From: CAYHZL01 sp964361075
GTDB taxonomy: Bacteria > Bacteroidota > Ignavibacteria > UBA10030 > UBA8401
NCBI GenBank assembly: GCA_964361075.1
Contig: CAYHZL010000019.1
Location: forward strand, 1 to 32,870
Direction of reading: 5' to 3'
Length of the DNA stretch: 32,870 nucleotides
Both the position numbers and the translations under genes were made by a program. Under the pieces are notes generated by a model that worked only from the letters and a program-made list of their open reading frames with translations, was not told where the DNA came from and made no database searches. Shown one piece after another: positions 8,222 through 15,879 of this stretch (positions are counted from its first letter, which is position 1; each line of letters opens with the position of its first letter).

Positions 8222-8587
8222 TTAAATCAGAAGTGCAGCGTTGAGAATAAAAATTGGAGGATGATTGAGATGAGGAGATTCAGCTTCGTGAACAAACACA
8301 GAAGAAGTGTGCGACGTGTTTGTTTGAGTGAGCGAAAAAAATAATGATACCACAACAGGCGCAATAGAATTGTTTTGTTCAACGTTAATTCCTGTGTCGA
8401 CCGAAGAAACAACCGCTGGTCCACACTCGCAGCACGGTGTGCGTGTTAACGAAAGATCGTGATACGGCGTGCGTTCGCACGAAGGACATGCCGAACCATC
8501 AGCTTTCATTTCACATTGCTGTAACAATGGAAGTGCTACAGCAAGCAGTGTTACCGAAAGAGCTATATGGAGAATTTTTTTGAACAC
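8222..8587 (-). CDS. Small Cys-rich exported protein of unknown function, linked to cus
   Basis: This 121-residue protein begins at a GTG and has a hydrophobic N-terminal segment (about residues 5-22) ending at LLQQC, so it may be exported or a lipoprotein. Cysteines cluster at about 25, 34, 37, 52, 53 and 55 (CPSC and CCEC motifs), a likely metal- or thiol-binding site. The middle is low complexity and the C-terminus is hydrophobic (PPIFILNAALLI). It is on the same strand and immediately upstream of the cus genes, so a copper-related sensing or chaperone role is plausible but unproved. I do not recognise a named family; a loose resemblance in layout to small CopL/DUF2946-type proteins is inference only. 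Confidence 0.65.
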   Translation of the reverse strand: MFKKILHIALSVTLLAVALPLLQQCEMKADGSACPSCERTPYHDLSLTRTPCCECGPAVVSSVDTGINVEQNNSIAPVVVSLFFSLTQTNTSHTSSVFVHEAESPHLNHPPIFILNAALLI

Positions 8588-8604
8588 GTTTTTTTAGTTT
8601 TTGT

Positions 8605-8746
8605 GTAACTACTCAGCGTGGCAAATTATAAATTTGTTTTTACTTCAAATCACCCCCTCTTTGCTTCTCCCCATTTATGTGGGAGAAAATTCCCTCCCCA
8701 AAAAGGGGAGGGATAAAGGGTGTGGTTGTTTTCGCTGAATAGTTAC
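8605..8746. repeat. MITE-like element, copy B, with both terminal inverted repeats
   Basis: This 142-bp element is bounded by GTAACTACTCAGCG (8605-8618) and CGCTGAATAGTTAC (8733-8746), which are inverted repeats with one mismatch. Inside are a TGGCAAATTATAAATT segment, C-rich and G-rich arms (CACCCCCTCT ... AGGGTGTGG) and a CTCCCC...GGGGAG core. It carries no coding capacity. It lies between the small Cys-rich gene and ctpA. Confidence 0.85.
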
Positions 8747-8803
8747 GTTTTTGTTTTACTAACTACCTTGATAAACTTAAATACTCAATAATAAGTTCCA
8801 CAA

Positions 8804-10456
8804 TTATTTCTTCAACTTCAACTTTTTTTCGTATTCTTTTTTATTCAAAAGAAGTCCGGTTGCAGTTTGCACTTGCGTATCAAATTGAAGCGATGTTTTG
8901 ATGCGACCTTTTTCGCCGCTGTAGCGGGCGTTCAATTCTTCTTCCAATTCCTCGCGGATTTCGTTCTCATGCCGAGTGATGCCGTTTATTTTTTCTTTGT
9001 TCAATTGTACATTCAGCGCATCAATTGATTCGAGTGCGGCGGAACTGTAATGTTCTTTAGTTAATGATTCTTTCACTTCAGCAAGCTTCTTTTCAACATC
9101 GTCACGGTATTCAAATTTTTGAGTCTGCACATATTCTTCAAATTCTTTAATAAGCGGTTCATCAACAGCAACATTTTTTTTCTCTTGTAGCGGCGGATGT
9201 TTTGTTACATACCGTGTTGCAAATTTGAAGAACATCGCCTTGCGCATTAATTCTTGATAGAACGTGCTGCGTTCATGTTCCAGCACAATCGAATCCGGCA
9301 TGACGCCGCCAAAATCTTTTACGATGCGTCCGCGTGAAGTTTTGTATTCGTGCTTCAGACTGTCCGGCGTGGTAAGAAAAACACCGTCTTTGTTTTTATG
9401 AAGATAATCTATTTCCTGAATCGAACGTCCGCTTGGCGTGTAGTACCGCGCGGTGGTAATTTTCATTGATGTGTTGTAACTCAGCGGCAGAATTGTTTGC
9501 ACTAATCCTTTGCCGAATGAACGCGTGCCAATTAGGATACCTCGATCTAAATCCTGCACAGCACCGGCTACAATTTCGCTTGCGCTTGCGCTGTTTTTAT
9601 TGATGAGCACGGCAAGCGGAATATCTGAGACAAGCGGTTCTTCGTTTGCGGAATAAATTTTTTCATCATCTTTTCTACCGCGAGTCGTTACCACCGTGCT
9701 TCCGTTCGGAACAAACTTGCTTACAATTTCAACAGCCGCCTCCAATAATCCGCCCGGATTATCGCGAAGGTCGAGAATAATTCCTTTCAATTCGCCGCTC
9801 GCTTTTAATTCTTTAATTGCCTGCCGCACTTCATCGCCGGCGCGCCGGGAAAATCGTTCCAATTTAATATAGCCGATTCCTTCTTTTACATACCCGGAAT
9901 ATGTTACGTTGTTAATTTGAATTTCTTCGCGCACGAGAACAAACTCAAGCGGCTGCGCTTCTCCTTCGCGTTCAATTTTAATGCGAACGGTTGTGCCGGG
10001 TTCACCGCGCACTTTGCTTCGCACACTGTCGGGATTTGAAGATGAAATTTTTTCTCCGTCAATTTCAATCAACCGATCGCCGGCACGCACACCTTGCTTC
10101 TGTGCAGAGTACCCTTCCATCGGCGCAACAACAATAATACTTCCATCGCGCACACCGATAGAAACACCGATGCCGCCGTATTGTCCGTGTGTAATTAAAT
10201 CGAGATCGTCTCCTTCTTTCTCGCCGATGAAGACAGTGTACGGATCGAGCGTTTCCAACATACCGTCAATACCGGAGCGCATAAATTTTTCCGGATCAAC
10301 TTCATCTACATAGTTGGAGACAATTTCTTTATACACACGTCCGAAAATATCCATGTTCTTGTTAATCTTGAAATAGATATTTTGATACTCAACAAATCCA
10401 AACGTTACCGTAGCGAGAACGCCGATAATAATTCCGGCAATAAATTTATTTTTCAT
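8804..10456 (-). CDS. ctpA: C-terminal processing protease, S41 family (CtpA-like)
   Basis: Taking the ATG at 10456 gives 550 residues. It is preferred over the GTG at 10465 because the AAAAAGGA ribosome site (10467-10474) is 10 nt from the ATG but touches the GTG. An N-terminal signal anchor (IAGIIIGVLATVTFGF) places it in the periplasm. A PDZ domain (about residues 88-175, YGGIGVSIG ... AGDRLIEIDG) precedes the S41 core. The catalytic Ser is in NSASASEI (Ser 291) and the Lys in SFGKG (Lys 316), 25 residues apart as in E. coli Prc. The C-terminal ~150 residues are charged and helical. It likely trims or degrades periplasmic proteins; targets cannot be told from sequence. Confidence 0.93.
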   Translation of the reverse strand: MKNKFIAGIIIGVLATVTFGFVEYQNIYFKINKNMDIFGRVYKEIVSNYVDEVDPEKFMRSGIDGMLETLDPYTVFIGEKEGDDLDLITHGQYGGIGVSIGVRDGSIIVVAPMEGYSAQKQGVRAGDRLIEIDGEKISSSNPDSVRSKVRGEPGTTVRIKIEREGEAQPLEFVLVREEIQINNVTYSGYVKEGIGYIKLERFSRRAGDEVRQAIKELKASGELKGIILDLRDNPGGLLEAAVEIVSKFVPNGSTVVTTRGRKDDEKIYSANEEPLVSDIPLAVLINKNSASASEIVAGAVQDLDRGILIGTRSFGKGLVQTILPLSYNTSMKITTARYYTPSGRSIQEIDYLHKNKDGVFLTTPDSLKHEYKTSRGRIVKDFGGVMPDSIVLEHERSTFYQELMRKAMFFKFATRYVTKHPPLQEKKNVAVDEPLIKEFEEYVQTQKFEYRDDVEKKLAEVKESLTKEHYSSAALESIDALNVQLNKEKINGITRHENEIREELEEELNARYSGEKGRIKTSLQFDTQVQTATGLLLNKKEYEKKLKLKK

Positions 10457-10617
10457 TTGTACCACATCCTTTTTTTGTTTCTTCTACTATTAATGTAAAA
10501 TTTATTTTTGATGAAAGCTATTGTTGCTGTGGTGAAGCATTGTTGTTTTTTAAGATGCAAGGTGGTAAGTTAGTTCAACAGTAGTTCCCACCATTTTTAC
10601 TATATCCAAAGTACAAA

Positions 10618-10689
10618 GATGTCAGACGACTGGGAAGCGTCGTCAGACATCGTGTATAACGTCTGACACGTTTTGTGTGTCTGACGTTT
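10618..10689 (+). repeat. REPIN-like unit upstream of the RAYT gene
   Basis: The unit has two imperfect hairpins: GATGTCAGACGAC ... GTCGTCAGACATC, then AACGTCTGACACG ... TGTGTCTGACGTT. Each has a mismatched central A/A or T/T within a GTC-W-GAC core. It is the same 70-bp motif found repeatedly at 11266-11827, in the same orientation, and it ends 19 bp before the RAYT start codon. Confidence 0.9.
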
Positions 10690-10708
10690 CTTCTTCAGGA
10701 AATGAACT

Positions 10709-11257
10709 ATGGTTTTAGAAACCGACAAATATTACCATCTCTACAATCGCTCTAACAATGAAGAAACTATTTTTAAGGAAGAACAAAATTATATTTTCTT
10801 TCTTGAACGGTATCGGTATTATATGGATGAATCTGTTTCAACGTTGGCATATTGTTTAATGCCGACTCATTTTCATTTTGTCATCAAAATTATTACTGAC
10901 GATTGTGTTTCACTAAAAAAGAATATTGCCGCACTTCTTGGTGGTTACACAAAAGCGATTAATACAACATACGAGCGGCATGGAAGTTTATTTCAGCCCC
11001 GTTCAAAAGCAAAAGAAATTGATGATGAAGAATATTTACTTACGCTCATGACGTATGTGCATCAAAATCCAGTGCGGGCTAAATTAGTTGGACGAATGGA
11101 CGATTGGAAATTTTCAAGCTATAGTGATTTAACAGGAACCAGAAACGGGACACTGCCGGACAGAGATTTTATTCGCAGTTATTTTTCGTTTTCGAAAGAT
11201 TTTCAAAAATATTCAGAAGAGATTGTTCCTGAAATAAAGAAACGGTATTGGGTGTAA
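10709..11257 (+). CDS. REP-associated tyrosine transposase (RAYT, Y1 HUH family)
   Basis: The 182-residue protein matches the Y1 transposase/RAYT family. It has an N-terminal YYHLYNRSNN stretch, the HUH motif in MPTHFHFV (His 54 and His 56), and the candidate catalytic Tyr 116 in TYVHQNPVRAKLV. A family-typical DDWKFSSYSD segment follows at about residues 131-140. These enzymes nick single-stranded DNA at REP hairpins and join through a 5'-phosphotyrosine. This copy looks intact, without frameshift. It is flanked on both sides by GTCAGAC/GTCTGAC palindromes that are its probable substrates. It starts at ATG after a weak AGGAAATG site. Whether it spreads REPs or serves the host is not visible here. 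Confidence 0.93.
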   Translation: MVLETDKYYHLYNRSNNEETIFKEEQNYIFFLERYRYYMDESVSTLAYCLMPTHFHFVIKIITDDCVSLKKNIAALLGGYTKAINTTYERHGSLFQPRSKAKEIDDEEYLLTLMTYVHQNPVRAKLVGRMDDWKFSSYSDLTGTRNGTLPDRDFIRSYFSFSKDFQKYSEEIVPEIKKRYWV

Positions 11258-11265
11258 TAACGGAG

Positions 11266-11827
11266 AACGTCTGACATGTTTTGTATGTCTGACGTTTTAG
11301 GTTTGATGTTACTCAAGAAAGATGTCAGACGATTGGAAAACATCGTCAGACATCGTGCATTAACGTCTGACACGTTTTATATGTCTGACGTTTTAGGTTG
11401 GGTTACTCAAGAAAGATGTCAGACGATTGGAAAACATCGTCAGACATCGTGCATTANNNNNNNNNNNNNNNNNNNNNNNNNNNNNNNNNNNNNNNNNNNN
11501 NNNNNNNNNNNNNNNNNNNNNNNNNNNNNNNNNNNNNNNNNNNNNNNNNNNNNNNNGTTACTCAAGAAAGATGTCAGACGATTGGAAAACATCGTCAGAC
11601 ATCGTGCATTAACGTCTGACACGTTTTGTGTGTCTGACGTTTTAGGTTGGGTTATTCAAGAAAGATGTCAGACGACTGGAGAACGTCGTCAGACATCGTG
11701 CATTAACGTCTGACACGCTTTATGCGCGGTTCTTTGCGTCCCGCGTTTTTTGGCGGGGTGTTTGACGTTTTGTAACACTCAAAAACTCAAAACGATGTCA
11801 GACGATTGGAAAGCATCGTCAGACATC
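11266..11827 (+). repeat. 94-bp tandem array of paired REP palindromes, containing the assembly gap
   Basis: A half unit (11266-11298) is followed by full units starting at 11321, 11415, 11570 and 11664 and a terminal half unit at 11794-11827. The measured period is 94 bp (11321 to 11415; 11570 to 11664). Each unit has hairpin 1 (GATGTCAGACGAT / ATCGTCAGACATC), an ATCGTGCATT-type linker, hairpin 2 (AACGTCTGACACG / GTGTCTGACGTT) and a 23-bp spacer ending TTACTCAAGAAA. The whole 11258-11868 stretch has no gene. Confidence 0.95.
11457..11556. other. Assembly gap of exactly 100 N
   Basis: One hundred consecutive N lie inside the 94-bp repeat array. The round length suggests a placeholder for an unknown distance. 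Translations across it are meaningless. Confidence 0.99.
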
Positions 11828-11868
11828 TTCTTTCGCTAACAATATTTCAGAAATCTCTAAGGAAAAAT

Positions 11869-14385
11869 ATGAAACTCAGGGGTTGCATTTTTCTTTCCTT
11901 CTTCTTTTCGTTTTCTGTCGTTGCACAAATTTCTTCATTTCCGTACAAAGAAAATTTTGATTCAATCGGAACGGTAAAACTTCCGAATGGCTGGATAACC
12001 ACAACTTCAAAATCTTCGTTGGGAGATTTTACCATTAACACTTCCACGCAATCACGCTCCGCGCCGAATTGCATTCTTTCCACCGATGCAAAAATTTCGC
12101 AGAGCATTACATCGCCGCAAATTAATTTTTCGAATAAGAAAGTTTCAACGCTCGAATTTTATGAGCGCAGAAGTTCAACACACAACTCCGGTCTCCTTGT
12201 TGAAGCAATATTGAATAACGATACAACATCGATTATTCAAATTGGCGATACGTTGAAAAATGCCGGCGCAAATTATGTCCAGCGAAGTATTCTGTTACCT
12301 GCGCTGCTGAATAATCAACCGGATGTGCGTTTCCGTTGGCGCGTTGTAGGAAACGGTACGGGCAGTACCGGCACTATTCGACTTGATGATATTTTTCTAT
12401 CAGTACAGAAATCTGTTGATTTGGAATTTCAATCGCTACGCGCTGTTCCATCGCAGCTTCTCAAAGGCGAAACCAGTACAATGAGCGCGACTATTTTCAA
12501 CCGTGCTTCTGCAGGAACTTTTTCTTTTACAATTCAAATTAACGATTCCGTAACTACAAACAGTATTATTCATCAACGCGCGTACACATATATGTTTGCA
12601 GAATCGGAATCAACAATCATTGTAATTCCGTATGAAAATATTTCCGCAGGAAAACATTCTCTCACGGCTTCTCTTTCTGTGGCAGGCGATGAAGATACGA
12701 CGAATAATGTTGCTGCTGCATCAATCGTTGCTGGTTTGCCGTCGCATACTATTATTGCCAACGAAATAATGTACGCACCAATCGGCGATATGCCGGAATG
12801 GATTGAATGTTTCAATACGACTAACGATACGATAGATATTACCGGCTGGAAAATTTCCGACGCAAACACAAATACGAAAGCAACAATTTTGAATTCTCAA
12901 AATGTAATTCTGCCGCATTCGTATTTCGTTGTCGCAAACGATTCATCATTCAAAAATTATTTTACAATTACTGCGCCGGTCTTCATCGCAAAATTTTCTG
13001 CGCTCAACAACACAACGCCGGATGCGGTTGTGTTGTTCGATAATCGCACAATAATGATGGACAGCGTTTTCTATAAACCAAGTTGGAATGGAACAAACGG
13101 AAACACTCTCGAACGAATTGATTTTGCTGCATCATCAACCGATTCAACAAATTGGAAAAGCAGCGCACCAACGCCCGGAAAAGAAAACACTCTTGCAAAA
13201 AAAGATTTTGATATTGCTGTTGTGCGTGTCGCCTTCGAAAAAAATGCTGACGGATTTTTACTGCGTGCAACACTTAAAAATGTTGGAAGGAGTATTGCAA
13301 ACGCAATCTCTGTTTCATTTTTCTATGATACAAACAACGACAGCACAATAACAAACGATGAATATATCGGTATCGGAAGCAGTTCTGTTATTTCTTCACT
13401 AACACAAAACGATTCGGTTGTTGTTTCGTTGTACTGGAAAACAACTATTCTTGGCAAAGCACATATTATTGCACAGGCGCTGTTTGCACAAGACCAACGT
13501 CTCACAAATAATACGGCGCATTTTTTTGTCAGCAACAGTTACATGCCGCAATCAGTTGTTATCAATGAAATCATGTTCGATCCGTTTCCAAATCGTGCGG
13601 AATGGATCGAATTTTTCAATTGCAGCAACGATACCATTGATCTGCAAGAATGGAGAATGATGGATGCGCCAACATCATCCGGTACTCGCACGGTACTATC
13701 ATTTTCGAAATCATCGTTCAAAATTTTTCCAAAAGAATTTTTCGTGCTGGCAAGCGACACAATTTTTTTTCAGCAATATCCGCATCTTGCAGCGGCAAAA
13801 AATATTTTTATCGCGAACAAAGATTTAAATCTTAGTAATAGCGGCGACGATATTCTTCTTCTCGATCACACGACTCTGCAAATAGACAGCGTGCGGTATT
13901 TTCCGAAGTGGCACCTGCCATCGTTGAGCTCAACATCGGGGCGCTCGCTTGAACGGATCAACCCGCATCTTGCAAGCAACGATACGCGCAACTGGAGCAG
14001 CAGTGTTTCTACTCTTGGCGCAACGCCGCTTGCCGCGAACAGTATTTACACAACTGCACTGCCAAGCAATGCATCGCTCACACTTTCACCCAATCCATTT
14101 TCTCCTGATGGCGACGGCTTCGAAGATTTTCTTTCGATTGCATATTCACTTCCTGCAATAAGCTCGCAGCTTCGTATCCGCATTTTTGATGTTGCGGGAA
14201 GAATAGTCCGCACTCTTGCAAACAATGAACCCGCCTCTTCTGCCGGCACAATACTATGGAATGGTTTTGACGATTACAGCCAGCGAGTACGTATAGGAAT
14301 GTATATTATTTTTGTTGAAGCGCTTGATAATTTTGGCGGCGTTGTGCAAACAATGAAAGATGTTGCTGTAGTGGCAACAAAATAA
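11869..14385 (+). CDS. Secreted lamin-tail-domain protein with FlgD-like/Por-type C-terminal domain
   Basis: Starting at ATG 11869 (AAGGAAAA site just upstream) gives 838 residues and a clean signal peptide (MKLRGCIFLSFFFSFSVVAQ). The longer in-frame start at 11806 would encode the REP repeat and bury the signal, so I reject it. After an N-terminal region like choice-of-anchor/MAM domains (FPYKENFDSIG ... LPNGW), two lamin-tail domains appear at about residues 295-415 (ANEIMYAPIGDMPEWIE) and 562-697 (INEIMFDPFPNRAEWIE), separated by a CARDB-like beta region. The last ~100 residues (LSPNPFSPDGDGFEDF ... GRIVRTL ... WNGFDD ... GMYIIF) resemble the FlgD-like/type IX sorting domain. It is probably secreted or surface-attached; the ligand is unknown. 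Confidence 0.88.
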   Translation: MKLRGCIFLSFFFSFSVVAQISSFPYKENFDSIGTVKLPNGWITTTSKSSLGDFTINTSTQSRSAPNCILSTDAKISQSITSPQINFSNKKVSTLEFYERRSSTHNSGLLVEAILNNDTTSIIQIGDTLKNAGANYVQRSILLPALLNNQPDVRFRWRVVGNGTGSTGTIRLDDIFLSVQKSVDLEFQSLRAVPSQLLKGETSTMSATIFNRASAGTFSFTIQINDSVTTNSIIHQRAYTYMFAESESTIIVIPYENISAGKHSLTASLSVAGDEDTTNNVAAASIVAGLPSHTIIANEIMYAPIGDMPEWIECFNTTNDTIDITGWKISDANTNTKATILNSQNVILPHSYFVVANDSSFKNYFTITAPVFIAKFSALNNTTPDAVVLFDNRTIMMDSVFYKPSWNGTNGNTLERIDFAASSTDSTNWKSSAPTPGKENTLAKKDFDIAVVRVAFEKNADGFLLRATLKNVGRSIANAISVSFFYDTNNDSTITNDEYIGIGSSSVISSLTQNDSVVVSLYWKTTILGKAHIIAQALFAQDQRLTNNTAHFFVSNSYMPQSVVINEIMFDPFPNRAEWIEFFNCSNDTIDLQEWRMMDAPTSSGTRTVLSFSKSSFKIFPKEFFVLASDTIFFQQYPHLAAAKNIFIANKDLNLSNSGDDILLLDHTTLQIDSVRYFPKWHLPSLSSTSGRSLERINPHLASNDTRNWSSSVSTLGATPLAANSIYTTALPSNASLTLSPNPFSPDGDGFEDFLSIAYSLPAISSQLRIRIFDVAGRIVRTLANNEPASSAGTILWNGFDDYSQRVRIGMYIIFVEALDNFGGVVQTMKDVAVVATK

Positions 14386-14420
14386 TAACTTTTTGTAGAT
14401 CGAGAGAGTTGTCAACATAC

Positions 14421-14456
14421 AACTTCATACGTTTTTTCGGTATGTAGTTTATTTTT
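14421..14456 (+). terminator. Putative terminator of the lamin-tail gene
   Basis: Arms AACTTCATAC (14421-14430) and GTATGTAGTT (14440-14449) pair with one mismatch around a 9-nt loop and are followed by TTATTTTT. It begins 36 bp after the stop at 14385. Confidence 0.5.
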
Positions 14457-14656
14457 GAAACTACTCAACGTGGCAAATTATAAATTCGTTCGCCGCGGCG
14501 AATCACTCACTCTTTTCACGAAGTGATGGCTTCGCTCAGCTTTTCCACTTTTGTAAATACGACCCCCTCTCTTTCTCTCCCCCTGTTAGGGGGAGAGGAC
14601 ATCTTCCCTCCCCTACAAGGGGAGGGACAAAGGGTGGGGTTATTTTCGCTGAGTAG
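14457..14656. repeat. MITE-like element, copy C (expanded)
   Basis: The left part (CTACTCAACGTGGCAAATT from 14461) matches copy B from 8609. The right part (C-rich arm at 14561, CTCCCCCTGTTAGGGGGAG core, AGGGTGGGG arm, CGCTGAGTAG at 14648-14657) matches copies A and B. Some 65 bp of extra sequence lies between the two parts. It occupies most of the gene-free 14386-14757 stretch. Confidence 0.8.
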
Positions 14657-14690
14657 CGCGTTCAGTACGCCTGCGGCGAATTTTTTTCAA

Positions 14691-14717
14691 AAAGAGTAAC
14701 TCACGATGTGAGTTACT
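14691..14717 (-). terminator. Putative terminator of the Myb-repeat gene
   Basis: On the minus strand AGTAACTCAC, ATC loop, GTGAGTTACT form a perfect 10-bp hairpin followed by CTTTTTG. It lies about 40 bp past the stop codon of the gene ending at 14758. The same sequence could instead be part of a repeat end. Confidence 0.6.
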
Positions 14718-14757
14718 TAGGAGTTACGTATTTTTGAAACAAAACATTGACGAGGTA

Positions 14758-15750
14758 TCAAATGGAAACAACGAGACCCCTTCTCTTCGCTAAATACCAA
14801 ACCTGCGAAATAGAGATACCTAATTTCGCTGCTATTTCTTTTATCGGTATCTTCCTGTACATGCGTACTACGTAACGAATTTCCCTATCTGTCCATCTGT
14901 GCATAGAAAACCGCTTTAGTCCGTTTTGCCAGCAAAACTTTGCAATGGTACCAGAACTTCTTCCTATTTTTTTCTCCATCTCCTTAAAGGTAAAAGAATG
15001 ATAATTCTGCAATACAAATTGTTTCTCTTTTTCTGTCCAATGTATGATTGAAAACTTTTTAAATCCCAAGTAACGCCTACGACTCCTGACAGCACCAACG
15101 GTACGACCAAGAACAGCGGCGATCTCAGGAACTCTTTTTTTAGAATGCCACCGTTTAATGTAGGAATCTTCTTCAGGATTCCAATTTTTGGCTCTCGGCA
15201 GAGTAATCTTCAGTCTAGATGCCTTGAGACGAACAGAATTCAGATTTCGTCCAAGAGATTTTGTTACATATTCTTCCCCCTGTGTACGATAAGACTTTTT
15301 AAGAAAGGTAATTTCTCGAGTTGTCCATCCTTGATACGGCTTTTTTTTTATCCCAAGAAACCGACTTCGTACTTTAATGGAGTAGAGTTTACAACCAAGT
15401 GTAGCGGCTATTTCAGAAACCTGTTTTTTTAGATACCAGCGTTTGATGTAATCATCATGCTGTTGGGTCCATTTAAAATACTTTCGTGCAATATTCAGTC
15501 TGTGTACTTTGTAATAAACAGTCGCCAAACTATAGCCGAGAGTGCTTGCTATATACGACGCTCCGTACTTTGGGTAAAACTTTTTGAGGAATGCAGTGTC
15601 CTGATCTGTCCACTTCTTTGCCCTTTTCTTGCCTTTTATTTTTTGGACAGGAGAAATATCACTCTTTAGAGGACGATTCTGTTTTCTTCCGATCTGAAAC
15701 GTATCTTCCTGCGAAGTTTCTTGTCGATCAGTGGTATATTCGGTTTCCAT
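14758..15750 (-). CDS. Protein of six tandem Myb/SANT-like helix-turn-helix repeats
   Basis: The 330-residue protein has a ~40-residue hydrophilic head and then six modules. Each begins with a Trp (47, 94, 142, 190, 238, 286; spacing 47, 48, 48, 48, 48). Each module reads W(T/N)xxxxxxhhxxxY/W ... hxxxhG(R/x)xxxxhxxxxxxLGhxx, a three-helix HTH like Myb/SANT or GcrA-type domains. Modules 1 and 3 resemble each other (FLKKxY), as do modules 2 and 4 (YIKRW...KK.V.EIAA.LG), so an A-B pair was probably duplicated. It is very basic and surely nucleic-acid binding by inference. There is no nuclease or recombinase motif, signal or membrane segment. No Shine-Dalgarno is obvious. I do not recognise a named family or its target. 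Confidence 0.8.
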   Translation of the reverse strand: METEYTTDRQETSQEDTFQIGRKQNRPLKSDISPVQKIKGKKRAKKWTDQDTAFLKKFYPKYGASYIASTLGYSLATVYYKVHRLNIARKYFKWTQQHDDYIKRWYLKKQVSEIAATLGCKLYSIKVRSRFLGIKKKPYQGWTTREITFLKKSYRTQGEEYVTKSLGRNLNSVRLKASRLKITLPRAKNWNPEEDSYIKRWHSKKRVPEIAAVLGRTVGAVRSRRRYLGFKKFSIIHWTEKEKQFVLQNYHSFTFKEMEKKIGRSSGTIAKFCWQNGLKRFSMHRWTDREIRYVVRMYRKIPIKEIAAKLGISISQVWYLAKRRGLVVSI

Positions 15751-15763
15751 TTGTTGTTTTACA

Positions 15764-15777
15764 GTAACTCCTCAGCG
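15764..15777. repeat. Solo MITE-type terminus upstream of the Myb-repeat gene
   Basis: GTAACTCCTCAGCG differs by one base from the copy B terminus (GTAACTACTCAGCG). Its first 12 bases match, inverted and with one mismatch, 14716-14727 on the other side of the gene. Confidence 0.65.
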
Positions 15778-15879
15778 TAATTTAGTACCGGCGTGAAGGA
15801 ATTTCCTTCAAGCGCGTTTTAGATGGCATCAACTATTCGAACGCCGTTCTTGCGGGCGGCAGGTGTGGCAAAAAAACTA

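Noticed and set aside
7935..8225. 96-codon plus-strand ORF upstream of cusC
   Set aside because: Runs through dispersed repeats and palindromes; composition is not protein-like and there is no ribosome site.
10457..10465. GTG start for the CtpA-like protease
   Set aside because: The AAAAAGGA site would be 1 nt from the GTG but 10 nt from the ATG at 10456.
11276..11713. ORFs of 60-145 codons across the N gap
   Set aside because: They consist of X residues and repeated REP translations.
11266..11827. CRISPR array
   Set aside because: The repeated unit is 94 bp with internal hairpins, and the spacers are identical between units; there are no cas genes.
11806..11868. Longer start for the lamin-tail protein
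   Set aside because: The extra 21 codons are REP sequence and would hide the signal peptide; ATG 11869 has an AAGGAAAA site.
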